Assembly: GCA_022560025.1 (NCBI GenBank)
Contig: JAFISE010000038.1
Span: 62,001-126,000, forward strand
Direction of reading: 5' to 3'
Source: Stagonosporopsis chrysanthemi
Taxonomy: Eukaryota > Ascomycota > Dothideomycetes > Pleosporales > Didymellaceae
DNA length: 64,000 bases
Positions 43,001 through 54,461 of this stretch are shown in pieces. A model generated the notes under the pieces. It did no database searches and was not told the origin of the DNA. It was given only the letters and a program-made list of their open reading frames with translations. Both the position numbers and the translations under genes were made by a program. Position 1 is the stretch's first letter; each line of letters begins with the position of its first letter.

Positions 43001-43695
43001 CCATCTCCAAGCATGACAAGAACCACGACAACGCCAATTGCACCGTTTGCCGCCGCGATGGCCTTACCTCCTCGACATCTGCCCTCCGGGTTCCTCGCCT
43101 TGTACCAGTCTCTTCGCGCATACCTGAAGACGAGATTGACGCAACTCTGCGTCCTGCACGTTCGCCCAAGGAAGCTCTCGCCTTTGTCGTGAAGGAGTTG
43201 CAAGACGAGCGCGCTCACCTACACATGGAGCTCGCCGCCCTTCGTGCTATGCTCGAGATGCATGATGCCAGTCAGGGAGCACGCAAGCGCGCTGAAATCA
43301 ACACAAGCATTCAAGAGACTCTGCGTCGTCTCGAAATCAAGGATGCGCAGATCTACAACCTGTACGATGTGCTTGAAGGCCAGGCTGCAGACGGCGATAT
43401 CACAGAGCAGGACGTAGAAGACATCACCGAGCAAATCCGCGCTGAAGATGCGAGGGAGGGCATCAATGCAGATGCAGACATGAGTCATGTTGAGTTTGAG
43501 CGGGGAAAGAAGGGTCAGGGAAAGAGGGTCACGATCCGCAGCTTCGTTGACGAGAGCGACAGCGAGGACACACAGACGCACGAATTTGGCCGCGATGCGC
43601 TCAGGAAGACAATTCGGGATGATGAGACGGGAGAGTTGCCCTGGGAGGGCTTCGAAGATAGCGAGATCCCTGAGGGATGGGGTCGCATTCATTGA
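40098..43695 (+). CDS. Spindle pole body coiled-coil protein, Ppc89/Cep57-like
   Basis: Two exons, 40098-41319 and 41369-43695, encode 1,182 aa. The intron (49 nt, donor GTAAGC, branch TGCTAAC) joins KVEKTR to LEATVQTLRTKL in phase 1. The N-terminal third is disordered and Ser-rich. A coiled coil runs from about residue 345 to 710 (IFSALQQLQDKVAQIESER and a long Glu/Arg/Gln heptad stretch). Near the C-terminus a CTVCRRD motif is followed by the Cep57-type microtubule-binding segment, recognised by FVVKELQDERAHLHMEL, EMHDASQGARKRAEIN and KDAQIYNLYDVLEG. Fission yeast Ppc89 has this segment and is an essential scaffold of the spindle pole body. I am confident of the Cep57-like domain and less so of strict orthology. 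Confidence 0.75.
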
Positions 43696-46600
43696 ATGAT
43701 TTCTTTGGTGCAAGACTGGCGTATTGGGGCGGTTGGGTATAGGGCATCACTACGGGCAGGCATTGGATGTGGCGTCTGACCGCTTCTTGTTTCTTGTCAC
43801 TTTCTTCTCAATATTGTTCTGCCCAGCTTAGCCGGACGTTTTGCGCTTTCTCGTTTTCCACAGTCAGATTTAGTAGCACGCGTCAGCGATCTCCTGCAAT
43901 CTCGAGCATGCCTCGACTCGCCCCTGGGCTAGAGTCGGCACGCTAGAGGGTCGCGGTTGAGACTGCTGGCTGATGTTGCCGATTCTGGCGGAGGGGAAGG
44001 CGCAGTAACGGCTGGTCCTTCTCTGGACATTATGGCAGATAGAATAAGACATTCACCTTCAACTTCACATCGATATCTTCTCATGGTATCTCACTCGCGT
44101 GCTACGTTTCGTCTAACCTGGGCGGAGAGGACGAAGCCTTTGCCTCTTACTGAGGTTGTTTGTCGGAAAAGTAAGAGCACATGTACGAAAAGTGTGCTCT
44201 TTTTGGGGAAGGTGGGTTTGAAGTTGACTAATTGGCAGGCAGGGCCAAGAGACATCGCTCCTTGCCTTCCAGTATTATGCGGGTTCGAGAACACGGATCG
44301 GAGCACAAGAAGACATAACGATAGATTAGTTTCCTTTTCTGTCCTTCCTTGGTATCACTGACGGTGCCGGCGAGACCAAGAAGCAAGAAGACAGATGCGC
44401 ACATGAATCTGCTCATTACAAATGCAGAATATGTTTTCGGCTTCGAAGGTTTGAGAGAATCGTAACCCACACCATAAACGCAGAGTGAGACCTTTGTGTG
44501 ATATGCGAGAAGAGCAGAAGGGAGAGCAAACATCGTCACGTTGAATGGGTGTTTCCAAAGGCGTAGATAGACTTGTTCTACTGCGATGCAGTGTTGGAGG
44601 CGAGCAGAAACATCGGGAGTATTCAAGCGTCATGTTCCGATCCGCAGGAGGTGGAGTAGGTGTGTGGAAACGTGGAGGCACACAAACCGCCATTGAGGTG
44701 GGCGCTGAGGATTTGGGGAGAGGGAAAAGGTGTGTGGAGCGGACAGAAGACAGATATGGCTGTGGAGAATATGTGTTGGAAAAGGCACAAAGACATGATT
44801 CACTAGGGAGAATCTTTTGAGGAGGCAAGAGACATCATTAGAACCGGTGGTCTTCTAGTGAAAATGGAGAAGCTTGAGCAGATATGTTGAAGCGGAGAGG
44901 CAGAGGCGGAAACATCGGCTCTCTTGGTAAGCTTTTTGACAAGACATGATCTCTGTTTCTTCTGGTTCCAAATGAGAGACACAACACTTGTATATGTCTA
45001 CCCCTCGTTTTCTCACGGACAGCAGGTAGAAAGATAACATGTGTCGACTGTTGACACATTAGGGGCCATGTAAAATAGGACTATAAAGTCAAACTATTGG
45101 AAGATGCCTCTCAAAAAGACAAAAACATCACCTTAGAATTCAGCGCTTTTGAGAGCCAAACAAAGTGTAGAAAGATTGTTGATGTAGAAGAACACACACA
45201 GAAGCATGGTTCGCTGGCACAGGTTATTTGGCGAGATATGACCGGTGACTTGTTGTTCAAATGCACAACCCAAAAATGCGGTTGAATTTTCATGTCTCCG
45301 AGCATGCCGCGAATCTATACAGTACGAGTGAAGTGTGCATCAGTGTTTCGGTCGAGGGATGAGATTTTCATGTCCTCTGTTTGTGGGAGCCGGTAGATGC
45401 GTATGACTGGTTGGGTACGCTAGGAAGTTGTTGAATTGAAGGTTGAGCTTGCGCATCTGGACCAAGAGGACAGAAGACACATGGGTTGCCCAATGTTAGG
45501 CGTTGAGATCCGAGGGCTGAAAGAAGATTGCGACAATGGGAGAGAGACACTCATGCAGTCATGGTGCTGAATTTTGTAGTTTGTGGAGCATGGTATTTTG
45601 TGGAAGCTCGTTCCGAGGAGGAAAAGGAGCAACATCAGATCAGTTGCTGATGGTTTTGTGTAATATCGTTGGTAGTGAATGTAGTTGAGTGTGAGGGTAG
45701 AGTTCGCAAGAGAACAAAACACTCTCCTGAAGCTGACTGCTCTTAGGATCCATGAACAATTAGGTCCAAGATTTCCTGTCCAAAGACCTGTTCGTTTTCA
45801 TCTCGACAGGTTCGGGAAAGCAGAAACTATATCCGGTTGAAAGGATGCTCCCAAGAAATGTGACACATAGTCAGCCACAGCATTCCCCTTGTACATTGTA
45901 TGAACGATTGCAATTTTGATGTAGTACTTGAATAGTAGAATAAAGAAGCACGCATGCCGGTTTCCTAAGAACATATTGTAAGAGTCTTTGGGAATATGAT
46001 CATGACAGAGAAGAGAAGAACAGACGTGAAAAGCTCAAGTCTGGGTTGCTGACAAAGCTTGGAATTAAAGCAGAGGAACGCGGGTCGTCGTGCCTCAGAG
46101 ATCTTGCTAGCTTAGAGAGCCTATAATTCGACTATCATTGCGGTCTTCGCAAGACAGCAGACACAGCTCTATCCCAGATACAACAATGCTTGGTCAACTG
46201 GGAACATCGCTATTGAGATGTTGCAGTTGTCAGAGCAGGCAGAGACATGATTTTTGCTTCGTTGTCTTTGTTGTAGTTGAAAGTATGAAGAGTGGCTGTG
46301 TGAAGAAATGAAAAGCCCGTGAGTGAGGCGTGCTGACAGGCTTTTCCAGTACATGTACGCGCGTGCGAAAACCAGACGAGACGCACACATGCGTTTACGG
46401 AAATTCCAATCTGCATAGGGAAGACGCCATACGACACAAGTGTTGATCTTTGAAGAAACAGCAGAGCAATACTTGGCTTAGCAGTGGAGTTGAACAGAAT
46501 AGATGAGAAAAGAACTTTGTGGAAGCAGAGAGGACAGACACAGCCATCATCTGGCTTGTTGCGTAATTGTCTTCCAGACATGTGGTAGTCGGTATACTTC

Positions 46601-49600
46601 TTTGATTGCGAAAGGGAAAGGCATGCATATCGCTTCCAGGACTCATTACTTACAGTGAGCAAGTAGTGGTGGTACGAAATGTTGAGTATTGTAGAAGAGC
46701 AAAGCGAGCATGCTTCGGTTTATCGCTTGTTTAAGAACAGAGGCATTTGGTCATGAGCTGGACATATGACCTGTAGAAAGTTTACGAATCTTCATCCATG
46801 CACATGTTGTGTTACCGAGCTGCAGCAAAGATGTTTCGTGTACCGAAGAGTTCGGACAGACGTATCGACGTGTGAGTGATGAATCCGATAAGCGAAATGC
46901 AAAGCAAGGTGCTGAAGATATTGGAGGATCCGGAAACAGAAAGAGAGGCATGGACATGTTCCCCTCTAAGGTTTAGATATTTGGTAAAAACACAATGTGT
47001 ATGAGGTCGTGAACGAGGTGTATTGGGAGGTGTGGCACAGCGGCGAAGAGATAGATAGTGAGAGGCCTTTGTCCAGGAATACGTAACGGAGAATGCTGGT
47101 TTCGTAGAATGGAGTATAACTTTGAGGCCGGCCAGGCCATATCGTCTGCCTTGTTCTCCCAGACGTTGGAAGGAAAGATAGACATTTTCCCGTGCTGTAA
47201 GTAATTGCTGGAAGCAGCACACATGTGTGATTGTCCCGTCTCTTTCCGTGACAGCAATGTCATGTAATTTGGTTTGCCATGCTTTAGGAAAGAGAACAAG
47301 ATTGAGTGCTGTTCAATGCAAACTACCTTGCTGACATTTGAAAAAAATAGATTCCAGGATTAGAAGCGGAAAATGAACCACTAATCCTTCCGTTTGAGTT
47401 GTAATCAAAAGACCCTCGGTATGGACTTTTCATACCTGCTGGAAACCAAGCCATGTGCAAGGCCATGCCTCGGTTCTTTTTTTTTTTTTTGAATGGAATG
47501 AAAAGATATGATGTGCAAAAAGGATAGCAGCCTACTTGTGCTCGTTGATCGCAGCAGGAAGGCAGAGAAACACATACTGAGTAATGTATCTCTTTTCAAA
47601 GGAACATTCGTGCTTCCGCAGATGCTTTTGAAAACGAAGAGTCCAGACGCGTGTAATCCGGAGACTTTTGTCTGTAGAAAAGGAGGAAGAATACAGGTAA
47701 TGAGATTCTACGGCCTTCCAAAAGTATATGTATGCATTCATATATAACCAAGGCGATCGGATGTGCGATATCAAGATTTTTGAAACGGCACAAAAAAAGC
47801 ACATGTGGAATCGGACTCCCTTTTTGAAGACCAGAAAACCAGAATTGTGAGCACAGTGGTTTTGAGTGAGATTTCATCCATATTTGTATGGGAGTTTGCT
47901 TTGAGAAAGCGCCGCTTTCATGTGGTGTTGAGAACGTGTTTCCAATCTCTTTGCAAATTGGTAGCTGAAAGACGAGAGAGCAGACATGTAGCTCATCCAT
48001 TGTCGATCAAGGTTTTTGGGAGACAGAGAGCATGAGTAAGCTGTGTTACTGCTTGAAAACAACAGCTGTTTTTTGAGTGTACTCTTGCATATCTGGCAGG
48101 AAAAGAAAATATAGTGAAGGTTCGGTACTGGAGGCGAAAGACCTGCTCATTGTTCGAAAAATCCCGGAGAGCATCGCGTTTCTCGATATCCGTTTGAGGA
48201 AAGACAGAAAAAAATATTGGATTCTGTGCGCCAATTTGAGGAACAACAGATATAGACTGCCAGCCCGGGTATCTTATCGACACCGGGTCAGGGAAACGAG
48301 ACCATCGAAATTTCAGTGGTTCATTTGACGGTACAACAGGTCTGAACCAATTTGTAACATAGCTTTGAGCTGCCGCAAAGATGGTTCAGGGAGGAGATGT
48401 TCTCGCACGTAAACCCAGGAGAGTAGGATTTTTTCATCAGTAAATTTTGGATCCGAATCGAACACAGCATGTGACCGGACGCTGACTCTTTGTACAACGG
48501 TGTGCTGGATGATATTGAAACAGGTGCAGCCGGACAAGACATTGGACTTCCGCTTTGTCGGTTTCAAGCACCCTAGTCAGACGAGCAGAGCGAAGCACAA
48601 CATTTCAACTGTTTTCTTCTCTTTGAGGTATGTTCGTTCATGGGGTTGTCTCCCAAAGGCAACCAGACATGAATTACGAGTGTTTTCAGTTCATCGCCTT
48701 GGATAACGTGAGAAGAACAATACATAGGTTGTTTCGTGTTGGCTTTTATCGTACCTCCCTCTCAGAGAGCTACCATGAGAAGACTGAATGTAAATTTCGG
48801 CCTGCTGCAGACATGAGCGGATCTTTTGCTTCTTTGAAAATATACGTGTTGTGCGAATGAACTCCTCAGCAACGTAGAGTCCTTGGTTTTGCCTTGCACA
48901 TAAGGCTGAAAGCATTTGAGTTCTAGTGCCAGCATTTCGATATTGGTGAATATTTGTGTTCCAGGTGCCACGTTGCCTTATTGTTGGCGCTTTCATCGAG
49001 CAGGAGGTGGCGCACATAAGATACATTTTGCTCGCTTTTGATACGGCAAAAGCTACGAAGTGTAGAAGACTGATGTTGAGACCATGGAAAGAGAAATCTC
49101 GGTCCCAATGAATAGCATTGACGGTGTTAGGATTTTGAAGAAAGCAGAAAAGTGTAGTCGATCATGTTCAGGAACTCTGATATTTCGATCAAGAACAAGT
49201 GCAGATAGTGAGGGCTGATTTGAGATAGGTAGGAACATGGTGTTTGAGGCATTCCATTTTCTTGTAGAGATTTAGAAGAATGGATGGAGGAAGAAGGCTG
49301 CTCAGTATTTGGGACGCAAATTTATACAGGTGCAAGTTATTCTTGTGTGGTATAGAAAGGTCTTGGAGGGTCATGTTTCACTGTTTGGCACATACATTAG
49401 TCTGGCTCATAATTTCAGAACATGCGTAAAAATAAACGATTTTCTGGTTGAGCAAGTGTTCCAGCTAATTGGTTCGTTCATCAGCATGTCAAACGGGAGT
49501 TCAAGAGTCGGTAACCAGGATCTACCTTCAGGGCAGCTTACCAACGCATGCAGGCATCGAGATAAGATTGATGATCAGTTAAATGGACTTGCTAATTGCC

Positions 49601-50164
49601 CTGATGGCGTATGAGACCAAAGACTGAACGAGGCGAAACTCGGGAAGGCAAGTCAAGCAGTGGTACAGCTGGGAGGATGAGCCAATGACCCGTGATCGAC
49701 TGCGTTCAGGGTCTCTCGCCCAGCTGCAATCGTCACAGGGCTCCTCAACAACCTTCGCACCCCGCATCGTATCTCGCAGAAACGGCAATTGCCATACAAA
49801 GACCTTGTTAGAAAGTCCGAATCACGAATCAGCCCCGGTGGGAGTGAGATGGGCGCCCCCACGTTGCTCGGCTGATTGGTGTTCGGCCATGCGACGACGC
49901 TAGCCGCCGTTGCTGGCGCACGTCTCAACGACTTTCACATGCTCGCGATCTGATGACAGCCCTTCACATGGAAGAGCCAGGGGAGCTTCAGCAAAGCGAC
50001 GCGAGATAATTTCGCAACTGGTCTGACGGCAAGGGTCCTTTTTTCATCCGGAGGATCCCACTCCAACATGAATTCTTCCCACCTCTTGTCTCGACATCCG
50101 CTTGCGGTTCTTAATACCTCGTGCGAGATAGCAACTTCGCAATCCTGCAATCGATCTCCGACAG
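43696..50164. other. 6.5 kb block with no recognisable gene
   Basis: This is by far the longest gene-free stretch in the window. All frames are short (at most about 150 codons) and translate to Ser/Leu/Phe/Cys-rich sequence without family resemblance. From about 44.2 to 49.4 kb the plus strand is visibly poor in C and rich in A, G and T, unlike the flanking genes. The hexamer AGACAT recurs on the plus strand at 44250, 44311, 44791, 44830, 44942, 46243, 46577, 47180, 47982, 48537, 48665 and 48809, about eight times the number expected by chance; its reverse complement was seen only twice. The 12-mer GGACAGAAGACA occurs at 44741 and 45467. I saw no transposon ends, open reading frame of a polymerase, or clear tandem period. 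It could be a non-coding transcript, a decayed repeat or an old insertion. Confidence 0.6.
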
Positions 50165-51292
50165 ATGGTAGATAAGCACGGCAACATGCAACAACACAGC
50201 CAACCCAGCACCCTGGAGGTCGATTCGGACGCCACCACACTTGTGGATACAACGGAGTTGAAGAACTTTCGATCCAGTATGATTTACCAAGTTTTGCCAG
50301 CTATGGTGTCTAGTCACCTCCCTACAATACCCTCCATACGGCAGTCGATAGGCGAGATTCGTGACAGGCGGTTTCACAGCAAGTCAAACTCGATAATAGA
50401 GCTACCGCTGCCTGGATCTCCACCACCCGGCTACACCTCAAGGGCGAGCAGCGGCAGCGCATCACCGAACAGGCGGTCCATGGTTGTTGGTGAGGATCTC
50501 GACTTCTCAGACGACGCCTCGGAGAGGCCGGGCAGCTCGATGAGCATGAACCCTCCCCCGTTCGCTGCATACGAGACAAAGACAGGCATCAACTGGAAGT
50601 ATGCCGGCCAAGGTAAGAAAACAAATCTTGATCAGACAGGACATGCGCTAAAGTCTGTAGGTGTCAATCTCATGACGCTTGCACACCGCGAGTCCAGTAT
50701 ACCCAACTACGGACTTGATGAGACATCTCCTGTACTCACGCGCCAACTGTACCTGCACGGCATGACCTACCTTCTCCGCGGGCTTCCATCCGACCTCACA
50801 CCAGAGGAGCTGCTGAGCCTGCAGGCAGCAACACCACAGAGCTTGGCCGACTCGCAGGCAGAGCCGAACGGTTATTCGCTCGTCCCACGCTCGACGCAAA
50901 GCCAGCTTCAGCATAATGTGTCGCCACAGGACGCGTCAATGCTGCATCGCATAACGGCCACGTTGATCCTGCAAATCTTCATACTCATCCAGTTCCTCCT
51001 ACCGTACATCAAGATCTTCATGGCGTACGCGTACCAGTTTGAGCGCGAGCACCAGATCACACGACGGCTGGTCAACGGGAGCATCACTACTGTCGACGAC
51101 ATTGGACGGAGGAGTATTCGGCTGTCACAGACAATATGTCAGATGAACGATGGGAAGGTCGGGCAGGCGATCAACGAGATGACAATCTGGTGGGTTCGCG
51201 GGGTGACGGGCGGCGTGCAGCAGGGCTTCGAGGAGGGTCTAAAGCGGGAGCGGAGAACGCGCGAGACGGGCAAGGTGGAGAGGATCGAGTAG
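50165..51292 (+). CDS. Conserved fungal protein with one membrane segment, function unknown
   Basis: Two exons, 50165-50612 and 50661-51292, encode 359 aa. The intron is 48 nt (donor GTAAGA, acceptor GTAG) and has no in-frame stop, so the unspliced frame is also open; splicing joins KYAGQ to GVNLMTLAH. The N-terminal 140 residues are Ser/Pro-rich. A single strong hydrophobic segment is at about 265-290 (TLILQIFILIQFLLPYIKIF), followed by a basic, probably amphipathic tail (SIRLSQTICQ, EEGLKRERRTRETGKVER). I do not recognise a named family. The membrane segment near the C-terminus suggests anchoring in an internal membrane. Confidence 0.7.
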   Translation: MVDKHGNMQQHSQPSTLEVDSDATTLVDTTELKNFRSSMIYQVLPAMVSSHLPTIPSIRQSIGEIRDRRFHSKSNSIIELPLPGSPPPGYTSRASSGSASPNRRSMVVGEDLDFSDDASERPGSSMSMNPPPFAAYETKTGINWKYAGQGKKTNLDQTGHALKSVGVNLMTLAHRESSIPNYGLDETSPVLTRQLYLHGMTYLLRGLPSDLTPEELLSLQAATPQSLADSQAEPNGYSLVPRSTQSQLQHNVSPQDASMLHRITATLILQIFILIQFLLPYIKIFMAYAYQFEREHQITRRLVNGSITTVDDIGRRSIRLSQTICQMNDGKVGQAINEMTIWWVRGVTGGVQQGFEEGLKRERRTRETGKVERIE

Positions 51293-51726
51293 AAGGGTGT
51301 GTTGGAAGCATTTCAGGGCGTTGTGGTGTGATTTGATTTGAAGTTAAGTGTTTGCGTTTCTTGGGCATAGATACCAGAGATAATTGTCGTCGGGACATGA
51401 TCAAGATGAAGGTCGAAAGCTCGAGAGCCACTCGGTAATATGATGTGATGTGATGATGCGTGGAGTGCTCTCTTAGCGGCGCAGTGCGGCGTCCTAGCGC
51501 ACACCTTGACGCGACTTGCTGGTGGTCCGAGCGCCTGTGCCAAAAAAGTCGAGGGCGAAAGTTTCCGCTGGCGCCGTCGCAGTTCTTCCATCGCCATTTG
51601 CCTTTGACCCAGAGGCGCCTTTCATTCAGACGCCTTGTTTCGCTGCAGCACATTGATTCTTCGCTTTACGATACCCTTTGCAGATTGACGACCCAGCGGC
51701 GAGCCACCGCCCTCACACCATCCATC
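51293..51726. other. Intergenic region, promoter of MSS116
   Basis: About 430 nt without a gene. It contains a gatgtgatgtgatgatg run near 51440-51456. The last 150 nt are C/T-rich and should hold the MSS116 promoter and leader. Confidence 0.5.
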
Positions 51727-53898
51727 ATGTTTGGCGCATTCAGAAGATGCCCGGCAACGCTGTCGAAGAGCATCTCCAGGATCGCTGTCTCCTCCAACGC
51801 CCTCCGCACCCCTCTCACACGCACACCCACTGTCCTGAGGACGCCCTCATCGCGCATCGCCAATGCCTCCATCGCCGGATTCCACAGCAGCGCAAAGTGG
51901 CAACAGGTTGCGCAGGAGGTCCAGGCTGAAGAGGCCGTCTCTGAGGAAGGCCCTGCGACCACGTTCGCTGAGCTTGCTACTCGCGGCCTTGTGCACCCCA
52001 ACGTTGTCAACACAATCACCCGCCAGATGAAGATTGAGACCATGACGGACGTCCAGCAGAGGACCATCAACGAGGCCCTCAGCGGCATTGACATGTAAGA
52101 CACCATGCCATCCTACGCCACGCCGCTCGACTGACAACCAACAGCATCGCCCAGGCAAAGACTGGTACCGGCAAAACGCTCGGTTTCCTCGTCCCCGTCA
52201 TCCAGCGCATCATCACACGCGACCCCAAGCTCGGCGAGAAGACCCGCGGCTACAAGCGCGCCAAAGCCGACGACATCAGGGCCATCATCATCTCCCCCAC
52301 CCGTGAGCTTGCCGAGCAGATCACCGTCGAGGCCAAGAAGGTCACCCAGAACACCGGCCTCATTGTCCAGGCCGCCGTGGGAGGCACCCAGAAGCGCATG
52401 ATGCTCCAGAAGACCCAGCGCGAGGGCTGCCACATCCTGATCGGTACTCCCGGACGTCTTCTCGACATCCTCTCGGACCCCTACTCTGGCGTCAAGGCGC
52501 CCAACCTCAACGCCTTCGTCATGGACGAGGCCGACCGCCTTTTGGACGAGGGCTTCACCAAGGAGATTGACGAGATCAGGACCCACCTTCCCGACCCTGA
52601 GGAGGTCGAGCGCCAGAACCTCATGTTCTCCGCCACTATCCCCCGCGATGTTGTCGACCTTGTCCGCCGCACTCTCCGCCCCGGATTCCACTTCGCCCGC
52701 TGCGTCAACGAAGAGGAGGAGCCCACACACGCCCGTGTCCCTCAGAAGCAGGTCAACGTCGCTGGCTTCGAGAACCTCATGCCTTCTCTCTACGAATTCG
52801 CCGTCAAGAAGCAGGAGGAGGCCATGTCTGGCGCTGCTCGTCCGTTCAAGGCCATCTTCTACTTCAACTCTACTGCAGAGGTCACACTTGCCGCGTCTGT
52901 ATTCTACAAGCTGAACGGCGGCCTCAGGCGCAAGACTCCTCTCTCTGCTGTACGCAACTATGAGATCCACGCCAAGCTCTCCCAGGCTCAGCGTACCCGC
53001 GCTTCGGAGGACTTCCGTGCCTGCAAGACTGGCATTCTCTTCTCGTCCGACGTCACAGCTCGGTAAGTAAAATCTCATCTCAACTCATGAATTCACCAAC
53101 TACATCGACATCCAGCTAACACAATCAAGCGGAATGGATTTTCCGAACGTGACTCACGTAGTCCAGCTGGGTCTTCCCCGTGACCGCGATACCTACATCC
53201 ACCGTCTCGGCCGCACTGGTCGTGCTGGTAAGGAGGGTGAGGGCTGGATTTTCCTCACACCCTTCGAGACGGCCGAGACCCGCCGCCGTCTCCGCAACCT
53301 GCCTCTCGCCGACGGCACATCCGAATTGGAGACTGCAGAGATCGACATGAGCCAGCCTGCTGAGGTTCCTGAAAACGTTGGCAAGATTCTCCAGGAGGTC
53401 ACCGAGGCGCACAAGAAGGTCTACCCCGACCAGCTTGACGCCGCTTTCCGTGGTCTGTTTGGCAGCTTCCAGTGGTACGGCGACAAGCAGGGCCTCCTCG
53501 AGGGCGCGAACCGCCTTGCAGAGTTTGGCTGGGGAATGCCCACACCTCCCGCGCCTCCTGCGTCTGTCTTCGCTAACCGTGGCCGTGGACGCTCCGGCGG
53601 CTTCGGTGGCAACCGCGGCGGTGACCGTGGCGGTTTCGGCGGTCGTTCCGGCGGCTTCGGCGGTCGTGATGGTGGCCGTGGAGGAGGCTTTGGTGGCCGT
53701 GATGGCGGCCGCTCTGGTGGCTTCGGCGGCGACAGGCGAGGTGGTGACCGTGGCGGCTTTGGTGGACGCGATGGCGGTCGCGACGGCGGCCGTGGAGGAT
53801 TCGGCGGCGACCGAAGAGGAGGTGACCGCGGCTTCGGCGGTCGTGGCGGCCGCGACGGGGGCGAGAGGAGAGCGCCTCGCTCTGAGTTTGACTTCTAA
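51727..53898 (+). CDS. MSS116: Mitochondrial DEAD-box RNA helicase Mss116 with RGG tail
   Basis: Three exons, 51727-52094, 52145-53062 and 53130-53898, encode 684 aa. The introns (50 and 67 nt) have GTAAGA and GTAAGT donors. The N-terminus is Arg/Ser-rich with an FHSSAKW segment, typical of a mitochondrial presequence cut. Helicase motifs in order: Q motif DVQQRTI, AKTGTGKT (about 127-134), PTRELAEQ, GTPGRLLD, VMDEADRLLDEGF (DEAD at about 249), FSATIPRD, SSDVTARGMDFPNV and HRLGRTGRAG. The family unwinds group I and II introns and helps translation in mitochondria. The last about 100 residues are a Gly/Arg/Asp/Phe repeat (GGFGGRDGGR-like) for RNA binding. The split SSDVTAR-GMDFPN at an exon junction is restored exactly by splicing. 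Confidence 0.93.
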
Positions 53899-54461
53899 GC
53901 CTCTGCTCTGATCTGAGACTGTAAGCTGACGGCCACTGTTTGTATACTACTTCCCTTCGCTTCTCCCCGGAGCGAGTCCCCGCTCTGCTCGGAGCGTTAC
54001 GCACTTCACTGTACCATATGTATACCCACGAGCTGTCTTGTTAGAAAAGGAGAGAGGGTTTGGTCTAGGTTAGCATTGGGTGGCGTTTTACTGGGCACTA
54101 CGGGAAAAAGCGATTGAAAAGCTTTCCCCCGACTTTGTTTCTGGGAGCACCACAATCTCCATTCATCTTTGGAGTCGAAGTAGATCTGTTGAATGTAATG
54201 TACTATACGACGATACGCGTGTCCAACTTGACGTCTCCTATGTCTAATATTGTGCGGTTTTCCGACGTCATGTTGTAGACATCGTGCAAGCTTGCCAAAA
54301 GTCTTCAAGCATCTCACACAGCGATGGAGCCAACGGCACGGAGAGCGCATACAAATGCAGCCCCTAGGGCCGCTATCACATTAACCTAATCTATGCCAAT
54401 CATATAATTCATGCCTCCCAGGGTATCAATAACGAAAACACATCCCCCCCTCCCAATATCC
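53899..54461. other. Intergenic region, convergent gene ends
   Basis: About 560 nt between the ends of MSS116 and the rhodopsin-like gene. It has an inverted-looking cggagcgagtccccgctctgctcg segment near 53969-53993 that could form a hairpin downstream of MSS116. No gene was recognised. Confidence 0.5.

Noticed and set aside
44281..44300. tRNA B-box-like sequence (gggttcgagaacacgg)
   Set aside because: The conserved final C of the B box is missing and no A box or acceptor stem pairs with it.
43696..50164. The gene-free block as RIP-mutated transposon DNA
   Set aside because: CpG and C-containing words such as acgcgt and cgcg persist, TpA is not strikingly high, and no transposase or reverse transcriptase remnant was seen. 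A real RIP index should still be computed.
52113..53078. Antisense frame of 321 codons under MSS116
   Set aside because: Shadow of a conserved helicase gene; it crosses both introns of the real gene.
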